Position numbers and translations under genes: made by a program | In this document: piece by piece, positions 33,015 to 42,901 of the stretch | How positions within the stretch are numbered: the stretch's first letter is position 1 | Layout: every line of letters begins with the position of its first letter | The notes under the pieces: generated by a model | Told to the model about the DNA's origin: nothing | Database searches by the model: none | What the model saw: the letters and a program-made list of their open reading frames with translations, nothing else | Assembly (NCBI GenBank): GCA_958510875.1 | Contig: OY294069.1 | Coordinates: 166,717,111-166,781,110 of the forward strand | Direction: 5' to 3' | DNA length: 64,000 nucleotides | Origin: Endomychus coccineus | Lineage: Eukaryota > Arthropoda > Insecta > Coleoptera > Endomychidae

Positions 33015-34219
33015 CAGGGTGTACCAGGTTTTAGTAGCAGAACCTTAACAGTCGATAGAAAATTTGATTTTGAAAAAAAAGTTCCTATTGACATATATGC
33101 ACAGACGCCTAATTTTTGAGATACAGGGTGTTGAATTTTATGAAAAAGTTCTTAATTTTATTCGTATCTCCGAAGACAATTAGTATGTCTGAATCAAATT
33201 TGGTACCGTGGTTGCGTAGATAAGTTACCACATTTGCACATAATTTGAGACTGGTATTACTTCCAGTGTCGTAGATATAGGTATTTAATAACAATAAATA
33301 AACCCGAAAAGTGTTACCATCCTGTAAAGACTATTTTTTAGGAACAAACTTCTATGCAGAATTTAAATCTTAATAACTAATGTCTTTTGATATTTCTTTG
33401 TACCTGGCACTGTTCCACAGCAAATATGATTTTTGTGATTAGTACCACCCCCATGAAAATCGGGTGAAAATTGGAAAAAGAGGAACCTTGAATTAAAGAG
33501 CATCGTTGAGTGATGAAAATAAAATAAGCTGTCTTTTCTAATCTCTACAGCGATACATTACAAAGAAAGGCCGAATAACAAATTTTTATTTCCAAAAATG
33601 TTTAAAGCAGTAAGTCCACAAACAAGAGTTAACAAGACACCATTTGCTAACTTTTGTGTATTAATTTTAAAGAATTTGTTCAAAATGATTCCCATTTGCT
33701 CGTAAACATAATTCACAACGTCGTACAACAGATCTTCTAACTTCAACGAACACCTTTTTCCAATTTTCATCCGATTTATGGTGGTGGTAATAAATCACAA
33801 AAATCAAATTTGTCGTGAAACGGTACCAGGTACAAAGAAATATCAAGAGACCTTACTTGTTTCGATTCAAATTCTGCATCAACATTTGTTACTAAGAAGT
33901 AACCTTCACAGGATGATAACACTTTTCGGGTCAATTTATTGTTAATAAATACCAATATCTACGCCACTGGAAGTAATACCGGTCTCAAATTATGTGCAAA
34001 TGTGGTAACCTATCTACGCATCCACGGTACCAAATTTCATCGAGACATCTTGATTATCTTCGGAGATACAAACAAAATTGAGACATTTTTTATAAAATTC
34101 AACACCCTGTATCTCAAAAATTAAGCGTCTTTGCATATATATTAAAGGGAACTTCTTTTCTCAAATTCAAATTTTCTATCGACTGTTGAAGTTCTGCTAC
34201 TAAAACCTGCGACACCCCG
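33015..34219. mobile_element. 1.2-kb foldback DNA transposon, ~470-bp TIRs, TA-flanked
   Basis: Left TIR (33,015 to about 33,483) and right TIR (about 33,749-34,219) are inverted copies starting CAGGGTGTACCAGGTTTTAG; the right end reads CTAAAACCTGCGACACCCCG. TA flanks both ends (33,013-33,014; 34,220-34,221). The ~265-bp centre has a minus-strand frame (33,770-33,558) with no recognised domain. It is presumably non-autonomous. Termini resemble those at 10,888 and 52,915, suggesting a Tc1/mariner-type donor. Confidence 0.88.
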
Positions 34220-34221
34220 TA

Positions 34222-34622
34222 TAATCGAACAAAATAAAAACAGCATATTCACTTGAATGTGAACATTATAACACTGAAAGATATGAAATGGCAACATTGC
34301 GACACAAACCGTAGATTATGAAGGACATCAAAATAGAAGACGTGCGTACAAAGGGCGAGAGAACCTCGAATCTGCCATAAATTTTCAATTTACAAAGGAT
34401 CATTTATCTCAGATCCATTTGCATAAGCCAGGAGACGCGAGTACAACGAAATATACCGAATACATCAAACGAACGAATGCGGCTGATGCAGAAAATATGT
34501 TCCACCAACGCCCCGACATATAAAAAATCAATTTGAAAGTGGAAAAGGTGGTTGAAATACATTGACTTACATTCCCCACAATAGCTGTAGGCTTCTACTT
34601 GATAAGAATAAACGACACTCAC
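34222..34622 (-). other. intron sequence downstream of the bruno/CELF exon
   Basis: On the minus strand this is the start of the intron that follows the exon. It opens GTGAGTGTCG at 34,622. No further coding match was seen. Confidence 0.6.
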
Positions 34623-34705
34623 CCCATTTAATGTTTTGACGTTGTGTAGAGCATCTTGGGCTTGCAGGGCGGCTTTTCTCGTGAAGAACGTCACGAAACA
34701 ACATC
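34623..34705 (-). CDS. Bruno/CELF-family RNA-binding protein, single internal exon (RRM1)
   Basis: This 83-nt exon encodes [20 protein letters not shown] followed by NVKTLNG, the RNP1-containing half of RRM1 in Bruno/CELF proteins. These regulate splicing, mRNA stability and translation by binding U/G-rich RNA. On the minus strand it is preceded by TTGTTACAG at the acceptor and followed by GTGAGT at 34,622-34,617. The first two bases complete a Gly codon split by a phase-1 intron. The exon ends exactly after GGG (phase 0), where family members continue with Met-His-His-Pro. No stops or odd residues are present. Which paralogue (arrest, bru2 or bru3 type) cannot be decided from one exon. No other exon was found in the window. 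Confidence 0.92.
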
Positions 34706-37319
34706 CTGTAACAATGATAATCTATTACAGTGAGTAGTTAACCGTCTCTCAATCGTAGGTTGTTGTATTCTCGTAATAACAGAAAGATTATTTCCCTTCA
34801 ACACATATCCTTTTAGTTACATTTTCTTCTGAAAAGCGAAAGTTGGCATCTACCACATTTATTATGTCTATGGATGAAAATAAAGCAGCTGGTTAAATTT
34901 TATTAGATAGAATCACATTCATAATCTATACAACATTAAAAGGCATTCAAATTATATAAAACTAAGAATTCTTGAAGCCTTATTTGTCAGTTAATTGAAA
35001 AGGTGATCAAATGGAAAAAGAATTGAGATTCAATTAAGTTCATAATAATTACTATTGATCTGTATAATATTGGAAAGTATTCTGTATGTATATACGCAAA
35101 TCATGTTATTGACATATTGCCTGTTTATCAAATTATATTAAACTGAAACTAATACTCAAATCTCAAAAGATTCTGAAGCTCAGTTTTCTTTAGGACATGT
35201 TTCAACCTGTTGGATATGCAAATTATACTACTGAAACCAAACATCCGAATGAAATGCTCCCACGTTGCGCGGGAATATCATATTGGCACTTTCACGTATC
35301 CTTACGTTATCTGATTATCTGTAATCGTAAAACAACCACCTCCCCAAATAGTCCAGCCATGAAGGTGGGGAAAAAGGCCGACTATCTGAAAACATTTTCT
35401 TTGCATAATTTTCTATGGACCATGAAGATCATTCGTGACTACTGAGCGATGAACCAGTCATCCCCAATTCACCCCTATACTCAAAATTAACCCCATTCTC
35501 AACCACTGTTTCAATTTTCTCGAAAAATGAAATTTAAGCCTCCAAAATTGGTTCTAGAAGGTTTTTGAGTCCCTGATCACGAATCCGGAGTCACTTCCAC
35601 GCAATAGAGGTTGACAGTCGCGTATTTCGATTCCAAATAGCGGAAACAGGAAATTTTTGCGAATAACTGTGGGAAACCTGGAAAGTATCTAACGTGGACG
35701 CTGAATATAAAATATTCGTTTTCATATTTTAAATAATTACATTATTTTTCCACCAAACATTTGGCAAACACTGCAACTACTTGGGAATAACATTTAAGAT
35801 TACAAATAATTCGTATTATATCATCATAAGTATAGAGCTCAATTTTTTAACACAATATATTATATCAACGTAACATAGAGTCTATCTTAACCTCTTTCAT
35901 TAGCGGTTTCTAAATCATTTCCAATATATTTTCTGTTCCCAGAATCACACATTTGACATGCAGAAGTATCCGACACTCACATTGCTTCCAAAAGTGAGAA
36001 AAATCACATGATCAATTGATCACGGTTTATTTCAAATTTGTGTGAACAATTTGAAAGTAATTTTGAACACCACTCTTTAGAAGCCACTAACTTGACGAGT
36101 CTAGAACCTGAGTTCATACGGAAAACTGTACTTGTTTTCGCCAATCCTTCGGATATATTACAAAAATCTTCTAACTATATATAGAACTCTTGTTGCTTCA
36201 GAAGCGGAATGATAGATTTATAAAAGACGAATCTGATCGCCCACTGCACGTAGTTTCGAAGCGACATTACTTCCCTTAGGGATAAATCAACAAGCGATTT
36301 TCAATCTCCTTGTCGTTTGAATTGTAACTTTAATGGCACTGTGTTTTCCTGCGTAAGTCTCTTTTGTAAATCGGATACGTTTATAAGAGCTGCTCCTAGA
36401 AGTTTATTTCAAACTTCATATTGTAGATCATATTGAAAGTATTGAGACAATGACAGAAAGGCGAGGGTTCTTGCTGGCGTGCTCGAGAATAGTGTACACA
36501 ATTTTGAAGTTTCTGCAAACAATTGTAAACTTTACTTTTCGATACACAAAGAAGCGATGCTTTCAAGATAACTTTGACCCTTCATCCTTTAAAATTATAT
36601 GGGAATAATAACAGCGCATGCACGGTTGCAAGTTGCCGATGAAACCGGCGCTGAATTAGGACCTGTCAAGTGAATATGGAGCCTAAAATCATTTTCGTTC
36701 AATTTCTTCTTTCATAAACGAATTCCAGGCAACCGGGATTGATTGGAAAGGCGGTACAACAGCTGCCACATACAATGGAGAACACGTCTTTTTCCAAACT
36801 GAATTTACTATGCGTTTCAAATGTACATGTTTCGGGAATTCAAACTTTTATATTTGTATGAGATGTTGTCGAATTTATTCGACAGTTGTAATAGAATCGA
36901 ACACGCAAAAAGGGAACAAGAGGCATTGTTGAGTTGTTATTATTCAACTTGTATGTGCAAATGGTTTGATGAAAGTTATGGATGTCTTAATTATTAGTTT
37001 GCACAAAATATCTTCAAATAATGACGTATTATTCAAATTTTATCAGGTATAAATCTATATTATACTCAACAATTAAGAAACAAATCAATTTTGTTGTTGG
37101 ATTCTGCCAGATAAGGTAAGGATTCTCTAGTCTAGATCGTTCAGTCAAATTTGAAACTAATAGTTCCGGGTAGCTGTTTCGCTCATCAGGAAAACAAGAA
37201 AGTTTGCAATGTTATTAAAGGAGCATTCTATCGCTAAGAGATAAATTATACCAAAGCAATTTTCCGAAAGAAAATTGTTGGAATACAATTCTTCGAACGG
37301 AAACTTGTTCGAAAGGTTA
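34706..37319 (-). other. intron upstream of the bruno/CELF exon; no other feature recognised
   Basis: About 2.6 kb without transposon coding matches, the longest such stretch near the exon. GTTTTTGAGTCCCTGATCAC at about 35,562 resembles the satellite landmark of the 8-9 kb array. Regulatory elements may lie here but none can be named from sequence. Confidence 0.4.
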
Positions 37320-37321
37320 TA

Positions 37322-38196
37322 CGAGGTCTCAAATAACGAGACTACGCGCACAGAAGACGTCCTAGAGGAGTAGGGGGAGAAACGAATACAGTGTTGGATA
37401 GCTGAAAGTGTCTACTATTCCAGTATGAAAACACGTTTTGTCGCTGTAGTAGTATTTTTTCTATAGAGATAAGAAACGAACGTGTTTTTTCTCGTGCCGA
37501 TAACAATGTGTGACGAAACACACGAGCAACGGAAATTAAGAAAAACTCCGACTGAGTGCTATAAGTTGTTGAAAGCGGCCTATGGTGAGAACTCTCTATC
37601 TCGTGCGCGTGTTTTCGAATGGTATAAGCGGTTTTCTGAAGGCCGAGTGAGCACCGAAGATGATCAAAGTCCAGGTTGACCTGTCTTTGATTCAACTCCG
37701 CAAACAGTGGCCAAAATCAATGAAATTGTGCGCGAAGATCGTCGTATGAGCATTCGGATGATTGCTGAGACTGTGAACGCCGATAAAGAAACTGTCAGAA
37801 AATTTTTACATGACGAGTTGAACATGAAGAAAGTTTGTGCGAAGCTGGTCCCAACAACAACAACGCACCTGCCTATAATGCGCTGTCTGTGAAGCGTTAT
37901 TCAGCCGCTAGAGGCACTCGAGTGTTCGAACACGCGCCGTACTTGCCTGATTTAGCACCCTGTGACGGTTTCCTGTTTCCGAAAATCTAGTTTGCCTCAA
38001 AAAGAACTCGGTTCGAGTCGATGGAAGAGGTCAAGCGAAAAAACTTCCAGCATTGCTTTGACCAATGGAAAAAACGAATGGAACGGTGTGTGGCGAGGAG
38101 AGGGGAGTATATTGAAGGGGAGCACTCGATGTAGAATAACTTTTGAAATAAAACTCTTTTTCATAAGCAGTCTCGTTATTTAATAGCCAGACCTCG
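37322..38196 (+). mobile_element. mariner element with both TIRs, catalytic core deleted
   Basis: Termini are CGAGGTCTCAAATAACGAGA and the complement of TCTCGTTATTTAATAG...CCTCG, flanked by TA at 37,320-37,321 and 38,197-38,198. The N-terminal HTH region is well kept: ECYKLLKAAYGENSLSRARV, FEWYKRFSEGR, AKINEIVREDRRMSIRMIAE and HDELNMKKVCAKLVP, with a stop at 37,677. The sequence then jumps to NNAPAYNALSVKRY, EHAPYLPDLAPCD and MERCVARRGEYIEGE. The segment holding the first two catalytic Asp residues (roughly 130 codons) is missing. At 875 bp it is a MITE-like deletion derivative that could only move in trans. Confidence 0.92.
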
Positions 38197-38204
38197 TATA
38201 TTGA

Positions 38205-39475
38205 TTACAAAAAAATTGTTTCATAAAGAGTGGTACAACTCTCTCGAACTTCCCCTTAGCATAATTTCCATGTTCTCGCTGCTCTGGCTTCATTGGATGG
38301 TATAGGGGCTCTAGATGAGAACGCAGTATGAAGTGTACCATCATCTATGACGAGACAGGTTGTCATTTCCAACAGATCACTGACTATGAAGTTGAAATGA
38401 AGTTGGTGCCAAGAAGAATCCCTGTGGAACACCAGCGTTTATAGCCGTTGAATCGGAGGATACTCCGTCAACCACCACATGGAGTGATCTATCTGAGAGA
38501 CAACTCGATAGTAAACGACAAAGTTGAGTTGGCAAACCGTAGTTTGGGAAGTTTCCCAAAAAGGCTTTGGTGCCAGAATCGGTCAAATACTTTGGAAATA
38601 TCCGATGATAGAGCTAGCAATTCCCCACGTTCTTCAATAGGATTCTTCCATGCATGTGTCGATGGCAACAATATTATAAGGGTTCTTCCCCTGTGGATCC
38701 AAATTTGAATTTGCTGTAAACATTCCAGCGGAAAGGTTGAATTTTTTCTTTGAGGGAGGGAATGACCGGGAAGTGAAATTCTCACCAATTGCTTTGGCGA
38801 AGGTCCAAAGCGAACGTGAGCCATTTGGGCATTCGATAAGCTTTGATCTTATTTTGGAATAATATGCCTCTTTCGAAACGTTTATTGTTTCATTGTACAT
38901 ATGTCTGACTTCAACATATTCTGTTCTGGTCTCCAAAAATGGGTTTCCGCGCCATCAACGGTATGCTGTTTGTTTTGAAGCGACGGCCCTAGAACCAATT
39001 TTTTCGAGCCATCGTTCACCAAATGACAGTGATGACTGATGATATCCGAGATCTCTGTTGCACATTTTGTTAGGTCATCAGATTCAAAACATGCGGAGAC
39101 CATCCCGGTCGACTGAGTTGCAATGTCAAACTGTGTGTGTATATGGATAGGTCGTAGTGATGATTGAATGGTCAGTGTTTCCCAATGGTGCACGGACCTC
39201 TTTCGCATGGGAATCTAGATTGTTAGTGAGGAATAAGTCAAGCGTATTGGCATAATGATAGCTGTTATCAAGGATCCGTGTTGGTTCATCAATTAACAGC
39301 TCGAGACCATAGATAATGGGTCGCTCTGCGTCATCCATCTTGTTTGAGAGCTTGAATCAAGTGAAGTTGGAATCACCAATGATGATTATTTCAGCTGCAG
39401 TATAGTTCTGTTGGATGAAGTCAAGTTTTAGAGGAAGAAATTCAAAGAGGTATTAATTTCTTAGTTCTGTGAGGG
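38205..39475 (-). mobile_element. LINE ORF2 remnant, endonuclease C-terminus to reverse transcriptase (family B)
   Basis: Read 5' to 3' on the minus strand: AAEIIIIGDSNFT (endonuclease GDFN motif), YGLELLIDEPTRILDNSYHY, LDLFLTNNL, LGNTDHSII; then KEAYYSKIRSKLIECPNGSR, LWTFAKAIGENFTSRSFPP, DISKVFDRFWHQSLFGKLP; then GLPTQLCRLLSSCLSDRSLH, VVVDGVSSD, INAGVPQG, and IDDGTLHTAFSS in place of YADD. At least four frame breaks. It ends near the TA of the neighbouring mariner, which may have inserted at or after its truncation. Confidence 0.88.
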
Positions 39476-39479
39476 AGAC

Positions 39480-39710
39480 CTATAATGTTTGAAGAACATC
39501 GTGTGAGCCATCCATGAGAAGAGAGAGCCATTTGAATTTTTCTTGGAAGCTTAGAGGTTATAGGCATAGGGAAAGACCCCACCAGGCAAAGTGCACCACA
39601 ACTTCGCCGTTGATAGAAAAATGAAGAGAAGTTCGACAGGTCTCAAGTTTGACAATGAAGGGGTGAGCAGCATGAGCTCGTCTAGTCTCCCTATCTGGAA
39701 TCTCTCCTAT
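39480..39710 (-). mobile_element. LINE 3' end (family B), separate copy
   Basis: The minus strand has the family B 3' tail (HPFIVKLETCRTSLHFSING, FPMPITSKLPRK). Because it lies 5' of the neighbouring LINE remnant in their shared orientation, it must be a different insertion: a 3' end cannot precede its own endonuclease. Confidence 0.65.
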
Positions 39711-40839
39711 CTGAAATCTTTAAGCCATTGTGGGAGTTGACTCATAGTTTATTATTCGAAATCAATAACAATGAAGTATATGTGTTATATTTATATATTC
39801 AGATATATTCGAAGACATCTGTTAAATCTCAGTGAAAGAGCAAATAGCAAGCAGACGCTATAATAACCTGAACTAATATCATCATAGTTTTATGACATGT
39901 AATGTAGGACATCGCATTTCTATGGTTTTATAAAACAGAATAGAATACTCCATGTGAAATTCAATGTGTTCTATTCAACGTGAGAGTCTTTGATAGGACA
40001 CCAGTTATCCATCATATTTTCCTAAAATGTTTAGTCACGAAACATCCAATACCTGTGCACAGAGATGAGGCTTATTTCGAAATGACGCATTGGCGTGCGC
40101 TAAACGCTAATGCTTTGCACCTGTTCCCGACCGAACTCCATTAATAATATTCATGCCATCCTGGGCCAGGTCCCTTGTGACAAAGATGCATTTCAGAATT
40201 TTAGATCAAACCGATTCAAAGGTTGAGTAACAGTAAGTCGCCAGTTAATCATCATACTGAGTGCATTGTGAGCTTCGTTCTGGCACTACACAGAATTAAC
40301 GCTGATCCATTCGACGAATCGAAGCGATCCCCCAGAGTTGACAACAGGGAAGGGAGAGTGAATGATGCGAAAGTGTATAAATACAGATTTTAAAGTGGCT
40401 ATCCATTCCAATGAAAACAGAACTACATTTTATACTATTGCAAGCATTTGAAATGCTAACTTTGGAAGAGTCAATGGATGTGCTTAGTTTTCGGACTTAT
40501 GTTCAGAAAACATAAAATTTGAAACTGACTACCATACAACCTGGGATTAAAGTATTATCATTTATACGAATGGAAAATTTGGAACGACACCAGTTTATAA
40601 TGATGTACAGGGAGACAGTGACGTAACGACGCAATTCTCCCACGCATAATGAAATTTAATTTTGCATTTCTGGCTACGAATTTTTTTTTTCTATAAATAA
40701 TTACGGAGATATTCTATTGATTCAGCTATTATCTATTCTTATATCAAAATTATATAACTGATTGTATTGAAAATGGATATCAAGTGGATTCAATTTATAC
40801 CGATTTTTGACGTGAAAACGTCTTATAATTAGATGGAAC
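39711..40839. other. unassigned intronic sequence
   Basis: No coding region, RNA gene or known repeat recognised. Confidence 0.4.
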
Positions 40840-41135
40840 CGGCTGCACGCACGAAAAAACATGACTCATGCGGCGCTACCTCGCTCTAAGGCGTTCCATT
40901 TAAGGCTTGAAGTGCAAGCGAGAGCGCGGAACGAGCGACAAAGAGGCACAATCGGCCTCCGCGTTCGGCAGCTTTTGACATCTGTCTCTCTCCTACTTGA
41001 GTGAGCGATGCGTCCGCGTGGACAGCTGCTATACAATAATACATTTACATGTTTTCGTCAAGTATGAAGTGCAGTGAAAAGTGAATGTGGTGTCAATTGT
41101 TTATAGCAACAATAATTGCGGCGATAAAGGTAATG
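40840..41135 (+). promoter_or_regulatory. GC-rich island, possible transposon promoter with 5' exon and donor site
   Basis: About 200 bp (40,845-41,040) is GC-rich in an AT-rich setting and contains AGCGAGAGCGCGGAACGAGC and GCCTCCGCGTTCGGCAG. It is followed by AAGTGCAGTGAAAAGTGAA and then ATAAAGGTAATGATT at about 41,126, a plausible splice donor. No protein frame is present. It resembles a transposon or gene 5' end, but ownership cannot be determined. Confidence 0.3.
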
Positions 41136-41807
41136 ATTCTTTCGATATTAAATATATGTTCAGTGATATATTGTCGAATATTCGTGCTTTCATCATTAAA
41201 ATAAATAGCATCGGTCCGCTAGTGCAGCGATTGTAGGTTATGCTATAATTGACAAAACTATAACAATGAGTTAACAGAACTATTTCACGATGAGTAAAGA
41301 ATCAATTGCTTTACTATTCGATCGAAATAATTATCGAGCGTAGCTATGATTTCAAAAAATTAAAACATAAATGTAAAGTCTTCCACATATCATAACAACG
41401 TGTCTGAAATGACAGGTTGGACCAGCCAGCCGTCAAAGGGAACAATTTTCTTCTATATCAAACACATTGAGGCGGGCTTTTTAAAAGCTAGAGTTACAAA
41501 AATTTTAATGATGTTTCCAAATTTTGAATTTTAAATGTAAGATTTATGAACAATAATTTAATCACAGTTTATTCTTATAATAAATTATTCAAAATTATTA
41601 CTTTTTTACAACAAATTACAATTAAATTTGCAAAAATAATTAAGTAACTAATTGAACAACTTTTATTCAGTTTACTTGCTGAAAGAAATAATGTCAATAC
41701 AAAATGTATTATTATAAAATAATAAAATCAAAAATTAAATTTTAACAGTCGAGTGACGTTGTCACGTTCAACTATCGTCAGTAAACCGACTTTACAGACA
41801 ACCGATT
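41136..41807. other. unassigned AT-rich sequence
   Basis: Very AT-rich, particularly 41,560-41,750. No recognised feature. Confidence 0.4.
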
Positions 41808-41938
41808 TTTTCGTAAAGCATTCGTCCGTGTTGATCAAAAAATACTGTTAAAGAAATTGAAATCATTTGGGAGTTCAGGAAATCTGCTCTATTGGCTTGA
41901 ATCGTATCTTTGTGGAAACGACATGTTGTCTTGGTAAG
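41808..41938 (+). mobile_element. LINE reverse transcriptase scrap
   Basis: The plus strand reads RKAFVRVDQKILLKKLKSFG, SSGNLLYWLESYL. This is the LINE RT motif around SKAFD-VDH-ILL-KL...GI-G-LL-WL-SYL; the catalytic Asp of KAFD is changed to Val. About 130 bp survive. Confidence 0.65.
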
Positions 41939-42329
41939 TTTCATTTCACCAATACCATCACATATTATGATGATGAACCATGATTAATCTCCCAAACAAA
42001 TGCTCAGATTCGTTGAACGATTTATACATGTTTTGCTGCATCTGCATAGTGGTACGCTTTGTGTCACAATCGGTTCTTTTTTGACAAAAACATTTCATTT
42101 TCTCCTCATTCCGAATTAAATGGCTCATTGTCGTGGTCGCACAGAAATCGCTTCTGCATCTGACATATCATTTGAATGATACAAATGTATCGAAGCTGAG
42201 ATATAATAATCAGGTGAATGTGAAGTTTATGATACAGCAACCTGCTTTGCAGAATTGTGCTTTTGATGACCACCTAATCACAGTATCAAGTCTTAGCTAA
42301 TTGCGATATGCTTCGAGGCCATGACGTGA

Positions 42330-42901
42330 ATGATTATTATTTGTAAAGTTATAACCACAAAAAGGTCAGCATTTCTTAAAGGAACTATTTGTATCATCAC
42401 AAGGCGTCCTTATCGCACTAATTTGAGCTAAAAATGCTCACGTTGCTGAAACCAACAGAAACACGAGTAATCATAATTATAACACATTAATGTTTCAAGT
42501 ATATGAATTAGGAATCCCCTGTTTAGCAATATTCTTATAAACTCTAAAGTCATATCAAATCACAGTATGTTATACGACTGAAAGACTGAATTGGAAATAT
42601 AACGCTCGAGTACTTTCGAACCAGATGTTGAAGATTTATGAGATAATAGAAAAAGGTTGTCAGACCTTATTAGAAATAATGCTATCTGAGCATTCTACGT
42701 AAAATATACTTTTAACATTATAGAGACGCATGTAGGAGTTTGCTTGTGTTTTAATTAATTGAATTAGTATAAATCTGACTTAATGGTTGAATATCTGTTC
42801 TATGATCTACAGACTTGGAGTCACGTTTTATGTGAATCATCTCGAGAATAGACCTTTCATAATAATTGATTTCCTTAGTTAAAATATTAACATTTTTTTA
42901 A
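42330..42901 (-). mobile_element. Penelope-like element copy 2, 3' part (interrupted)
   Basis: Aligns to 60,040-60,550 of the near-intact PLE: GAAACACGAGTAATCATAAT against GAACCACGAATAATCGAAAT, then TTTCGAACCAGATG..., AGTATAAATCTGACTTA, and CGTTTTATGTGAATCATCTC at the end of the ORF. It breaks at ACATTTTTTTAA (42,890-42,901), exactly where the Helentron-like element begins. It continues at 44,498. The outer edge is gradual and uncertain. Confidence 0.8.
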
